DNA of 8,693 nt from an uncultured Anaerolineae bacterium (GCA_937129505.1 CAKZNJ010000176.1:1-8693), one strand, 5' to 3'. Positions 1-7,710 are shown, counted from the stretch's first letter. Made by a program: numbers and translations. Notes: generated from the letters alone by a model not told the origin.

Positions 1-2
1 CA

Positions 3-971
3 GGAGAAGTACTAAGAAATCGCTATAAAATTCGGCGAATCATCGGTCAAGGGGGAATGGGAAGTATCTATCTAGCTGATGATTTACGTCTCGAAGGTAG
101 ACTTTGCGCGGTTAAAGAAGTAGTGCATGACCGTACCCTGACAGCAGACCTGATTCAAGAAGCCCGTGAGCAGTTTTTACGGGAAGCGACTACCCTAGCT
201 CGCTTGGATCATCCAAATCTGCCAAAGGTTTCGGATTACTTTTCTATTGGGGGCAGAGATTATCTGGTAATGGATTTTGTGCCGGGGAAAGACTTGCGGA
301 CGATCATGCTCGAAGCCCAGAAGAAGGGGACTTTTCTCTCAGAGAGGGATGTGCTAACGTGGGCAAATCAATTGGCAGATGCACTTGTCTATTTGCATAG
401 TCAGAATCCACCAATTTTACACCGTGATATCAAGCCTTCAAATTTGAAATATACACCTAGCGGCATCCTAAAGCTGGTTGATTTTGGTCTGGTCAAGATT
501 TTAGTTAGCGATGAAGTCACTGTAACAATCGTGCAAGGCAAAGGAACTGCGATCTATACACCGCTGGAACAATACGGGGGAGATGCTGGTCATACCGATA
601 CACGCAGTGATATTTATGCATTCGGTGCTACGCTCTATCATCTGTTGACGAATACTCCTCCCTTAGAAGCTCACGAGCGTTTTTTGAGGCCCGAAGCATT
701 GATTCCCCCGCGTCAAATCAACCCGAATATCAGCGTTCGAACGGAGCGCGCTATTTTATGGGCAATGAGCTTACACCCCGAAGATCGACCGCCGGATGTG
801 GAAACGTTTCGGCGGGCTTTGCTCGGTGAGGTCGAGACGACCGTGGCTCAAAAAGTCCGCTTGCCTTCTCCCACTTTGCTTGACTTCATTAGCTCCCCAG
901 TGGAGATGACTTTGGCCGTTTTAGCATTGGGAATTACCTTGCTCAGTTTAATTCTGACTTTTCTCCGCTAG
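3..971 (+). CDS. Hanks-type Ser/Thr protein kinase, tail-anchored, 5'-truncated by the window edge
   Basis: Phosphorylates Ser/Thr of unknown substrates, with its kinase domain in the cytoplasm. The frame is open to the window edge, with no start codon between 3 and 56. The ATG at 57 lies inside the glycine-rich ATP loop (GQGGMGSIY, 45-71), so it is not the true start and the gene begins upstream. Other hallmarks are intact: the ATP-binding lysine in AVKEV (codon 114), HRDIKPSN with the catalytic Asp at 426, DFG with the metal Asp at 480, a YTPLEQY substitute for the APE motif (about 555-575), and the SDIYAFG helix-F motif (about 606-626). After the domain comes a short linker and one hydrophobic segment (about 900-965) running to the last residues. 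There is no PASTA or other sensor domain, so the protein looks tail-anchored. The 3' end overlaps the convergent GH3-like gene by 29 bp. The family assignment is secure; the role is unknown. Confidence 0.93.
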   Translation, partial: GEVLRNRYKIRRIIGQGGMGSIYLADDLRLEGRLCAVKEVVHDRTLTADLIQEAREQFLREATTLARLDHPNLPKVSDYFSIGGRDYLVMDFVPGKDLRTIMLEAQKKGTFLSERDVLTWANQLADALVYLHSQNPPILHRDIKPSNLKYTPSGILKLVDFGLVKILVSDEVTVTIVQGKGTAIYTPLEQYGGDAGHTDTRSDIYAFGATLYHLLTNTPPLEAHERFLRPEALIPPRQINPNISVRTERAILWAMSLHPEDRPPDVETFRRALLGEVETTVAQKVRLPSPTLLDFISSPVEMTLAVLALGITLLSLILTFLR

Positions 972-3762
972 AGAAGGAATATTTGCGCTTTGTCATGGCG
1001 CGAGGTATCCAAATCGCTGATAAACCGACCGTTGCTCCAAAGATCGTGGCGAGGATTACCCCCAAGGTGCCCGCTCGAATCAGGAATTGCTCGCTGCCGG
1101 GCAATTTTAGAACAAGGTAAGAGTAGGCTAACATACCGCCGATCAGAGCTGAAAAACTGCCCTGAACCCCTGCCCTAACTTGTCCCAGAGTGAAGGCTAA
1201 GCGATAGCTGGCATACCCAATCAGCGAGCAAAGGGTTAAGCTGACGAACCAGTGTAGGAAACCCAGCGTGTACGGTGCAGAAGTTGGGGGGACAGGTGTC
1301 TCCACTAACGGCTGAGTGGTAGTTGCAGACGGTTCGGGCGTTGGGGTAATGCCGTTGGTGGGGGTAATAATTGTGATGAGCTGTACTTCTTCTTTTGGTA
1401 TTTCTAGGCGGATAACATCCGATTGTTTCGCCGGGTAGCTTTCAGCGCGAATCTCCCAAATACCAGCAGTGGTCAGTTTTACCATTGCTAGGGCAACACC
1501 GTTTTGCGTAGTGACCGGTTGAGGAAGGCTTACTAATTCGCCCGAAGCGTTGATAATGAATTGAACCGGCGTGCCATCTGGGACGGGATTCCCGTTGTGA
1601 TCAATAATTAGGCCGGTACGGATAGGTAGTATGTCCCCAATTCTAAAAGTTGGTGCAGGAGTCGGGGCTGGTCCACCTGACTGTGGAGTAGGCGTTATTG
1701 ATAGCGAAGGATAATCAATAAAAAGCGAGATGTTTTGGTTGGGATCGGGGGAGGTTGCTGTAATCAAGTCGTATCCAACGCCGGGCACTGATACAGGCAA
1801 AGCACCTTGAGGAATAATCTCTTTGAACAGAAGCCTAGCGGCGGTTTCGACAAACAATGGCGAGGCGCTATATAAACCATAATAAGCGTTCAGTTTAGAG
1901 ACATCCGTTGCGTCGAGATAGTAGGGCGCTCCAAAGGCAAAGACCACAATCTTTTTCTGTAAAAACAAATCCGGGCGTTCAGTCAGAAAGCGCTGCAGGG
2001 CTAGCGAGGAAGGGATATTCTTCTCCATCTTAATTTGTGCAAAGATGATCCACGAGGCACTCTTGAGAGCGCTTTCGATGGGTGGTGCGGTGGGATTGTT
2101 ATTTAACATCAAGGTTAGGTCATCATAAGAATATGAGATGAGATTTGCCGGCCAGATTTGTCCACTTCCTTGCGTGCCATACAGCCGTTTAATTGTTTCA
2201 GCTAAAGTGTCCACTGCCAGAAATGTTTGCGGCGGGCACTGTGAGCATTGCTGGTAAGTGCGCACGTCAGTGAAGATTACGAGTCGATCATTTATCTTCG
2301 GCGGGTTGGGGAGATTGCTGGATAGTTCGTCTGCTTGAGGGCTAATTAAAGTGGCTGCGTTTCGAGCTACTTCGATGGTAACTTGTTGGTTTTTGCCGAT
2401 TATTTCGATTGCTTCAGTGGGGGGAGGAATTAATTCGGGCTCAAACTGAGGATACAAGCGATACTTTAGGGTTAAGACACGCAGGACTGCTTGATCTACC
2501 CGCTGGGCGAAGGCAGGGTCATCAGTGTATTTTTGACGGAAAAATTCGATTACGCGCCGAATACTTACAAATGAGTCAGGATCACCATCTGAGACAATAT
2601 TGCCAAGGTGGATCAGATCGTTTCCCGCAAGGAAAGCATTTAGAGCTACTAAACGAGCGTCAAATTTCTCGTTGTTAAGCTGGTAAAAGTTACGGACAGC
2701 GGGGTTAGCAAGGTTTTCACAAACCATCAGACCACCCGAGTTGCGCCAATCCGCTATTGGATTTAGATTCATGAGTAACTTGAAGGCTTCGGGATCCAAA
2801 CTGATCGGCCGGGTAGTGGCACGAATATTCTCTTGAAAGCCTTGATAGCGGATGTGAGCAGCCAGCAAGCCATCGGTAGTCGATTCCTTGTCTTGTGCAT
2901 AGCCGGTAACCGTAAAAAATGGAAGGAGATCGAAAGTTTTTAGTTGATCCAAGGATTTTCGCACCGTAGCGACTTCAATTTCTGGGGAACGGTCTGAACC
3001 GCCGTTCCCGGGGAAGTGTTTGGCAACTACCGCCATTTTGCCTCGGCTTCCTTGGTGGACACCTCGAATGTAGGCACTGCCCATTACGCTAACCCAATAC
3101 GGATCTCCCCCGAAAGATCGAGTCCCTAAATCGAAGGTGCCTTCAGAGCGTGGAGTCTCGAGGACGTCCAAAGCTGGGCCAAACAATAAGTTAAAGCCAA
3201 GCGCTGAGAGTTCCTGCCCTAGGAGTTCTCCAACCTGACGGGATAAATTGCTATTCCATGTTGCACCAATCGACATTGCGTCCGGTAGGATGGTGACTCC
3301 ATTAAAGATTTGATCGTAGGGTGGACCACCCCCCTCTTGAGAGATCCCGATAAAAAGCGGGATGTATTCACCGGGCGGTAGAGGAGTTGTTATCGTAAGG
3401 GTGTTTGTAATTGGTCTGGCGTTGATCGATTGAAATGAAGAAATAAGAGCATGAGTATTTTGGAGGATGTTATCCGTTTTGGTAAAATTGTCGTTGGCAG
3501 CAGATAAGACAACGCCACTGATGCGATATTGGGTTATCAAGTCGTAAATTGGATCACTCGGACTAACACTAGAGCCCTTAAATGAAACCAGAAAAAGTTG
3601 ACCGACTCTCTCGGCGGGACTCAAACGCTGCAACAAGGCATTTGCCTTATTTTCGGGAGTCTGACTTTGCAACTCTCCTTTCCCATGGGCTGGCATCACC
3701 GAGGAGAGAAGCGAAAAACATAGAGAAATGATAAGCAGCCAATTCATTCTATATTTTCTCAT
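943..3762 (-). CDS. Secreted, membrane-anchored GH3-family protein with atypical active-site motifs
   Basis: The protein has 939 residues. In order: a signal peptide (about 1-27, short positive N-terminus then a hydrophobic core), a GH3 N-terminal barrel (about 45-390), a GH3 C-terminal alpha/beta domain (about 455-660), a Pro/Thr-rich linker (688-705), an Ig-like beta domain (about 706-785), a second Pro/Thr linker (800-830), three predicted membrane helices (about 832-856, 868-887, 894-919) and a basic tail. Most of it should lie outside the cell. NagZ-like landmarks are LSPAERVGQLF, QEGG (142-145), GTRSFGGDP (213-221) and KHFPGNGG (248-255). The NagZ Asp-His dyad is absent (SPE, 259-261), and the expected nucleophile motif reads VCENL (347-351), with Glu instead of Asp. 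Activity on beta-glycosides or muropeptides is therefore doubtful. The Cys pair at 506 and 509 is a possible disulfide. An AGGAAAG ribosome site lies 8 nt before the chosen ATG; an ATG five codons later is possible. The start overlaps the preceding gene by 14 nt. Confidence 0.88.
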   Translation of the reverse strand: MRKYRMNWLLIISLCFSLLSSVMPAHGKGELQSQTPENKANALLQRLSPAERVGQLFLVSFKGSSVSPSDPIYDLITQYRISGVVLSAANDNFTKTDNILQNTHALISSFQSINARPITNTLTITTPLPPGEYIPLFIGISQEGGGPPYDQIFNGVTILPDAMSIGATWNSNLSRQVGELLGQELSALGFNLLFGPALDVLETPRSEGTFDLGTRSFGGDPYWVSVMGSAYIRGVHQGSRGKMAVVAKHFPGNGGSDRSPEIEVATVRKSLDQLKTFDLLPFFTVTGYAQDKESTTDGLLAAHIRYQGFQENIRATTRPISLDPEAFKLLMNLNPIADWRNSGGLMVCENLANPAVRNFYQLNNEKFDARLVALNAFLAGNDLIHLGNIVSDGDPDSFVSIRRVIEFFRQKYTDDPAFAQRVDQAVLRVLTLKYRLYPQFEPELIPPPTEAIEIIGKNQQVTIEVARNAATLISPQADELSSNLPNPPKINDRLVIFTDVRTYQQCSQCPPQTFLAVDTLAETIKRLYGTQGSGQIWPANLISYSYDDLTLMLNNNPTAPPIESALKSASWIIFAQIKMEKNIPSSLALQRFLTERPDLFLQKKIVVFAFGAPYYLDATDVSKLNAYYGLYSASPLFVETAARLLFKEIIPQGALPVSVPGVGYDLITATSPDPNQNISLFIDYPSLSITPTPQSGGPAPTPAPTFRIGDILPIRTGLIIDHNGNPVPDGTPVQFIINASGELVSLPQPVTTQNGVALAMVKLTTAGIWEIRAESYPAKQSDVIRLEIPKEEVQLITIITPTNGITPTPEPSATTTQPLVETPVPPTSAPYTLGFLHWFVSLTLCSLIGYASYRLAFTLGQVRAGVQGSFSALIGGMLAYSYLVLKLPGSEQFLIRAGTLGVILATIFGATVGLSAIWIPRAMTKRKYSFSSGEKSELN

Positions 3763-4588
3763 TGCTGCTTTCCTGTTTTAGGATGTTCAAGAGCAACTCT
3801 CGTCGTTCGGCACCACTCAATAACTCAAGTTTTCGGATGCCGATGGGATCAATCTGGTGACGAAGTAAGTTTAATTCGTATTCCGTGGGTAAAGGGGTTT
3901 CTGCTAAGGGTTCGGCAATCTCCAGTGGAAAACCAGTATGTCTTTGGACTTGCTCTAGTGTTATCCCTGGGTGTATCGTGATCAGCCTCATGACTCCGTT
4001 GGCAAAGTCGAATTGACCAAGGTCGGAGACAAGATATACTGCACCTGACCCTCTTCTTCGTGAGGGGGAATGGCCTAATCCTGAGCAAATATCGATCTTT
4101 TCGACAAAAGTGACTTTTGAGTGGCGGGGGACATATAGATAGATGTGGCTGATAAAAGTAGTAACATCAGGGATTCCCCCGCTGCCGGGCAGTCTTAGTC
4201 TCAACTTTTGATTGCTTAGGTTGAAGATTTCTTTCCCGAGAGCAATATTGTTAAAGTTACCGCAGCGATCTACCTGAGCAGGCCGAAAAAACTCTTTTGG
4301 CTTTAATGCCGGGAGGATGTCGGCGGCTGCGCGCACAAAGCCGACGTGATTTAGGGCTTGATCGAGCCACAAATTTTCTATTTTAGATAGACTTAAAGGG
4401 GCAGGATTGCGGCAAATGCCTTGACCTATCGCAGAGGCGAAATACAAATGTGGCGCATGAGTATGGCGGGCTAATAAATAGGCGGCAGCGACGAGAGGGG
4501 TGGCGATGCCCTGGGCCACGATCTCTCCATCCTGAATTTGACGTGCCATGCAGACGACCATTAGTTCATCCGGGGTGACTTCAGTCAT
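3749..4588 (-). CDS. Lone class I CoA-transferase beta-like subunit (GctB/IpdB-type)
   Basis: The 279 residues are close to the usual 250-270 of glutaconate CoA-transferase subunit B and relatives. Family landmarks, recalled from GctB, are the N-terminal helix and glycine turn (about 8-35), AQVDRCGNFN (104-113, matching AQIDPYGNVN), the GSGG oxyanion-type loop (135-138), a basic strand leading to VEKIDICSGLGH (162-173), the YLVSDLGQFDF strand (185-195), and the IHPGITLEQVQRHTGF C-terminal motif (205-220). Where GctB carries its catalytic Glu in a VESG motif, this protein reads FASA, placing Ala51 at that position. These enzymes normally work as A+B heteromers with the A gene adjacent. Here the upstream neighbour is a dehydratase and no A subunit is in the window. 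It may be a hydrolase-like IpdB relative with a distant partner, or a non-catalytic protein. Its ATG overlaps the upstream stop (ATGA), suggesting coupled translation. The fold is confident; the reaction is unknown. Confidence 0.8.
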   Translation of the reverse strand: MTEVTPDELMVVCMARQIQDGEIVAQGIATPLVAAAYLLARHTHAPHLYFASAIGQGICRNPAPLSLSKIENLWLDQALNHVGFVRAAADILPALKPKEFFRPAQVDRCGNFNNIALGKEIFNLSNQKLRLRLPGSGGIPDVTTFISHIYLYVPRHSKVTFVEKIDICSGLGHSPSRRRGSGAVYLVSDLGQFDFANGVMRLITIHPGITLEQVQRHTGFPLEIAEPLAETPLPTEYELNLLRHQIDPIGIRKLELLSGAERRELLLNILKQESSNEKI

Positions 4589-5541
4589 GGTTCTCTACCT
4601 ACGATTCTTTGGTGGATGTCAGGGTCAATATTACCACCAGACATCACCAATAGAGCCGGCCTCTCGGTAACTTTCCCGCCAAGGATCGCCGCAAGCGTGA
4701 CAGCTGCGGAGCCTTCGATGACTTGGCGATACTTTTCCCAGGCATACCGAATGGCGACCTCAATGTCTTCTTCGGTTACTAACTGTATTGAATCTACATA
4801 CTCTTTGACAAGCGGAATCGTAAGCGAATTTGGCTCAACAGCACCGGCTAGACCATCCGCCAAGCTTGGCTTCTCAACAACGTGATTTTGTTCTCCCAAA
4901 TAATAAAGTTGTTCCATGTATGGAGATGCTTCCGACTGAACGCCGATTAAACGAGGATAGGAGGCAGCTTTAGGATAAATTGCTCGAAATGCAGCGCCGA
5001 TTCCACTTATTAAACCACCCCCTCCAACAGGGACGATCCAAGCCTTAACTTCACCTAACTGTACCTCTTGCAAGATTTCAACCGCGAGCGTTCCTTGTCC
5101 AGCGATGATTTGACCGTCATTATATGGCGAGATGTACGTTAGTTGATTTTCTGCTGCAAATTGAATCGCATGTTGTTCGGTTTCAGTGTAGCCTCCCTCA
5201 ATTGGAATGACTTCTGTGCCAAACTGGCGTATGGTGTTTAGCTTGATTTGAGGCGTTGCATGTGGGACAAATACCCTTGCTTTCGCATCGACAATTTGAC
5301 AAGCGAAAGCAACACCAGCCCCGTGATTGCCAGCGGAGGCAGCTACTATTCCCCTTTGACGTTCCCAATTAGGTAAGGACAGTATTTTATTGAGCGCGCC
5401 GCGGAGTTTGAATGAGCCTGTTTTTTGCTGATTCTCCCATTTGATGTAAATTTGTAGTTCGGGATCATAAACGAGGGTTGTTTTATGGAGATAAGTCTCG
5501 ATTCGAGCGAAGGCGGACAAGATCCACTCTGGTGGAATCAT
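4585..5541 (-). CDS. Threonine/serine dehydratase-type PLP enzyme (catabolic, no ACT domain)
   Basis: A fold-type II pyridoxal-phosphate enzyme of 318 residues, expected in the cytoplasm. It probably deaminates L-threonine or L-serine to 2-oxobutyrate or pyruvate plus ammonia. KTGSFKLRGA (40-49) supplies the PLP lysine (Lys45), SAGNHGAG (69-76) is the substrate loop, PVGGGGLISG (171-180) is the tetraglycine phosphate cup, and MSGGN (300-304) closes the active site. The length matches catabolic TdcB or serine racemase/hydroxyaspartate ammonia-lyase enzymes. Biosynthetic IlvA is longer because it carries C-terminal ACT-like domains, which are missing here, so isoleucine feedback control is unlikely. 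No motif I can see separates dehydratase from racemase or hydroxyaspartate lyase activity, so no symbol is given. Both ends are ATGA overlaps, with the phosphodiesterase gene before it and the CoA-transferase-like gene after it. A 2-oxo acid product that becomes a CoA thioester could link it to the latter, but this is speculation. Confidence 0.92.
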   Translation of the reverse strand: MIPPEWILSAFARIETYLHKTTLVYDPELQIYIKWENQQKTGSFKLRGALNKILSLPNWERQRGIVAASAGNHGAGVAFACQIVDAKARVFVPHATPQIKLNTIRQFGTEVIPIEGGYTETEQHAIQFAAENQLTYISPYNDGQIIAGQGTLAVEILQEVQLGEVKAWIVPVGGGGLISGIGAAFRAIYPKAASYPRLIGVQSEASPYMEQLYYLGEQNHVVEKPSLADGLAGAVEPNSLTIPLVKEYVDSIQLVTEEDIEVAIRYAWEKYRQVIEGSAAVTLAAILGGKVTERPALLVMSGGNIDPDIHQRIVGREP

Positions 5542-6323
5542 GGCTTCTTTTCAAAGATAGGAGAAATTGAGTTCAACACGTCGCTGGCAAGACGGGGATC
5601 GTCAGTAAAAATGCCATCAACTCCCAAATCAAATAGAGAGCGCATCAGCGATGGATCATTGACAGTGTAAACATTAACCATATGCCCCTTTTTGTGATGG
5701 GTAGCGATGAATCTGGCATTTACATCCGAGTAGTGGGGATGAATACATTGATAATTGAGGATTTCTCCCACTTGCGAGCGAGCTAGCCATCCAATTTGAC
5801 CATCTAACGCCAGCAATGCGATAGGTATATCTGGTGCGCTGTGCTTAATTTTCCACAGTGCAAGGGGATTAAAGGATGAGATCAAAACATTATGCTGCAG
5901 AGACCATTTTTTGATCAGAGCAGCGACTGCTTCAGGTAGAGGATCAAGTGGGGTTGCATAATTTTTTAGTTCAATGTTAATCAGAAGCTTGTCGCCGACT
6001 AGCTCGAAGACCTCCTCCAGAGAAGGGATTTTTTCCCCTTGAAAAGATGAATCAAAATAGCTTCCTGCATCGAGTTCTCGGATTTCATTCAGGGTCAATT
6101 GGTTGATTTTTCCTTTGAGGCCCGTGATCCTTTCGGTGTCCGAGTCGTGGAAGACCACCACCTGATGGTCTTTTGTCAACGTTGCATCTAATTCGATTGC
6201 TGGAGCGTTTTGCTTTAGAGCTAATTCAAACGCGGCAAGCGTGTTCTCTGGTGCATAGCAGCTGGCGCCTCGGTGGGCAAAAATGATCGGGCGTTTGAGT
6301 TCATAAATTTTATGAGGTTTCAT
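5538..6323 (-). CDS. Glycerophosphodiester phosphodiesterase (GDPD), cytosolic type
   Basis: Hydrolyses glycerophosphodiesters left by phospholipid turnover to sn-glycerol 3-phosphate plus an alcohol. The product has 261 residues with no signal peptide, so it is probably cytoplasmic and UgpQ-like in size. Catalytic and metal residues are in place: FAHRGAS (His17, Arg18), PENTLAAF (25-32), IELDAT (Glu43, Asp45), VFHDSD (His58) and INIELK (Glu117). The C-terminal barrel strands VNVYTVND and GVDGIFTDDP are typical of the family. I chose the ATG at 6323 because HRG then sits about 16 residues from the N-terminus, as usual. A longer reading from 6431 would add 36 unrelated residues encoded across the end of the ATPase gene. 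No good Shine-Dalgarno sequence precedes 6323. The gap after the ATPase stop is 40 nt. No ugp transport genes are near, so the physiological substrate source is unknown. The stop overlaps the next start as ATGA. Confidence 0.92.
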   Translation of the reverse strand: MKPHKIYELKRPIIFAHRGASCYAPENTLAAFELALKQNAPAIELDATLTKDHQVVVFHDSDTERITGLKGKINQLTLNEIRELDAGSYFDSSFQGEKIPSLEEVFELVGDKLLINIELKNYATPLDPLPEAVAALIKKWSLQHNVLISSFNPLALWKIKHSAPDIPIALLALDGQIGWLARSQVGEILNYQCIHPHYSDVNARFIATHHKKGHMVNVYTVNDPSLMRSLFDLGVDGIFTDDPRLASDVLNSISPIFEKKP

Positions 6324-6347
6324 AATAAAAGTAGATATTCGATTGCT

Positions 6348-6374
6348 ATGATAAATGCTCGATTTAAATATCAA
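6348..6374 (-). promoter_or_regulatory. Weak candidate internal promoter before the GDPD gene
   Basis: On the minus strand, TTGATA (6374-6369) and TATCAT (6353-6348) each match the sigma-70 consensus at 5 of 6 positions. The 15-nt spacer is short for a good promoter. It would start RNA near 6341, about 18 nt before the GDPD ATG. The region is AT-rich, so chance matches are likely. Confidence 0.25.
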
Positions 6375-7710
6375 CGAAGTAAGCTTCTGCCGCTCGATCG
6401 AGAAGCTCTTTTGACATTGTTGGTTCGACACCTAAATAACGGGAGATGTCCAGAATCTGATCACATAGATCGCGCGGGTGAGAGGCGCGCAATTTGCGTC
6501 CGCGCTTGATATACCATTCTTGTAATAAGTAGGCTAACCCTTGATCGCTGTAATTTACTCCTTTTATGGAAGCAATGCGCTTAAAGATCTCGCGAAATTC
6601 ATCATAGGAAGGATCACCAATTTCAATTTTATGGCGCAACCTTCTTAAGAAAGCTTCATCGACTAAATCGCGGGGCGGTAAATTTGTAGAAAAGATTACC
6701 ATGACATCAAAAGGGATTTCTACTTTTCGACCGGTTTTCAAGGTCAGATAATCGATCCGATTTTCGAGGGGAACAATCCATCGATTGAGCAGGTCACGGG
6801 GGCGTATTTGTTGGCGTCCAAAGTCGTCAATGAGCAAGATACCGCCGTTTGCCTTCATTTGAAATGGAGCCTCGTAATATTTATTGGTATCGTCATAGAC
6901 AAGATCGAGGCTCTCCATGTTTAGCTCGCCGCCAGTAACGATGAAGGGGCGGCGGATTTTTATCCAGCGTGGATCTCGGCGGCCACTCGAGCGCAGATTC
7001 CCAGTCCCAACAGCGGTCGTGTCTTCTTCCCGGGCAAGTTGGTGATTGACGTTATCATAAAGTTTGACCACTTGTCCATCGATGTATATAGCGTATGGGA
7101 TATACATGGTGTCCTGTAAGATCATATTTCCGATGCCACGGGCGATACTGGTCTTCCCGTTGCCTGGTGGCCCATAGAGGAAAACCGAAGTGCCTGAATT
7201 GACTGCTGGACCGATGCGTTGGTATGTGCGCTCATTAATCACTAATGATGCAAGCGCTTGGTGTAATAAACGAGCAGTGAAATATGATTTGGCACGGCTT
7301 TGGCGTAGAATAGCTATATTGTAGATTTTGATCGGGACTGGCGCAGGGCCAGCATATTGACTGCGTTCAAGGGCTTCTCTGGCTCGTGTGATCCCTAGTC
7401 CGGTAATGCCATAGATGTAGGACCCTTCACCTAGTCCCATTTGTTGCGACGATTTCACTTCAACAAATTTTTCCTTCTTTAGGGCTTCCATAATTTGATC
7501 GACAATTCCGCTAAAAGGTAAAGCGATCTCCTCGGCAATCTTAAAGCCGCTAAGATAACCTTGAAAATAAAGAATTTTCAAGACTAAATCTTGAAGCCAT
7601 AATGCAGATAAACCTGTATCTTCGATATTCGTTATTGGTGAAGGAACAAAATGGGGTGCAGGTTGGGGTGGATTCGCGCTGACCTCGGTTTTTGATCTGA
7701 GAAGTGTCAT
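6364..7710 (-). CDS. AAA+ ATPase, MoxR-like, with N-terminal winged-helix-like domain
   Basis: A predicted cytoplasmic ATPase of 448 residues. Residues 1-30 are a Pro-rich, disordered-looking leader. Residues about 32-115 are helical and resemble a winged helix (ILYFQGYLSGFKIAEE, then VEVKSSQQ as a possible wing). The AAA+ core follows: Walker A GPPGNGKTS (180-188), Walker B ILLIDDFGR (291-299, Asp-Asp instead of the usual Asp-Glu), sensor 1 FSTN (340-343), a candidate arginine finger in RRLRHKI (356-362), and a possible sensor-2 Arg in HPRDL (411-415). The 100-residue stretch between the Walker motifs is longer than in simple AAA proteins. I read it as MoxR/COG0714-like, an assembly or maturation chaperone, but the client is unknown; no VWA-domain partner is in the window. 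It heads the minus-strand gene string. A strong AAAGGAG ribosome site lies 7 nt before the ATG, behind a TGC-TATAAT extended -10 box. Confidence 0.85.
   Translation of the reverse strand: MTLLRSKTEVSANPPQPAPHFVPSPITNIEDTGLSALWLQDLVLKILYFQGYLSGFKIAEEIALPFSGIVDQIMEALKKEKFVEVKSSQQMGLGEGSYIYGITGLGITRAREALERSQYAGPAPVPIKIYNIAILRQSRAKSYFTARLLHQALASLVINERTYQRIGPAVNSGTSVFLYGPPGNGKTSIARGIGNMILQDTMYIPYAIYIDGQVVKLYDNVNHQLAREEDTTAVGTGNLRSSGRRDPRWIKIRRPFIVTGGELNMESLDLVYDDTNKYYEAPFQMKANGGILLIDDFGRQQIRPRDLLNRWIVPLENRIDYLTLKTGRKVEIPFDVMVIFSTNLPPRDLVDEAFLRRLRHKIEIGDPSYDEFREIFKRIASIKGVNYSDQGLAYLLQEWYIKRGRKLRASHPRDLCDQILDISRYLGVEPTMSKELLDRAAEAYFVDI

Noticed and set aside
57..59. ATG at 57 as the kinase start.
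   Set aside because: It falls inside the glycine-rich ATP loop, and the codons before it already encode the first kinase strand (NRYKIRRIIGQGG).
2409..2678. Open frame on the plus strand inside the GH3-like gene.
   Set aside because: It is antisense to well-conserved GH3 coding sequence, has no ribosome site, and its translation has low-complexity, Arg/Gln-rich composition.
3849..4088. Second minus-strand frame inside the CoA-transferase-like gene.
   Set aside because: It is a frame-shifted shadow of the better supported subunit gene, with no conserved motifs.
4616..4885. Open frame on the plus strand inside the dehydratase gene.
   Set aside because: It is antisense to the conserved C-terminal half of the dehydratase and its translation resembles no family I know.
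6324..6431. A longer GDPD start at 6431 adding 36 residues.
   Set aside because: The extra residues are a shifted reading of the ATPase gene's end, have no family resemblance, and push HRG far from the N-terminus.
6364..7710. ATPase as a transposition helper (IstB/TniB type).
   Set aside because: No transposase or terminal repeats are nearby, and the N-terminal domain, long inter-motif stretch and gene-string context do not fit.
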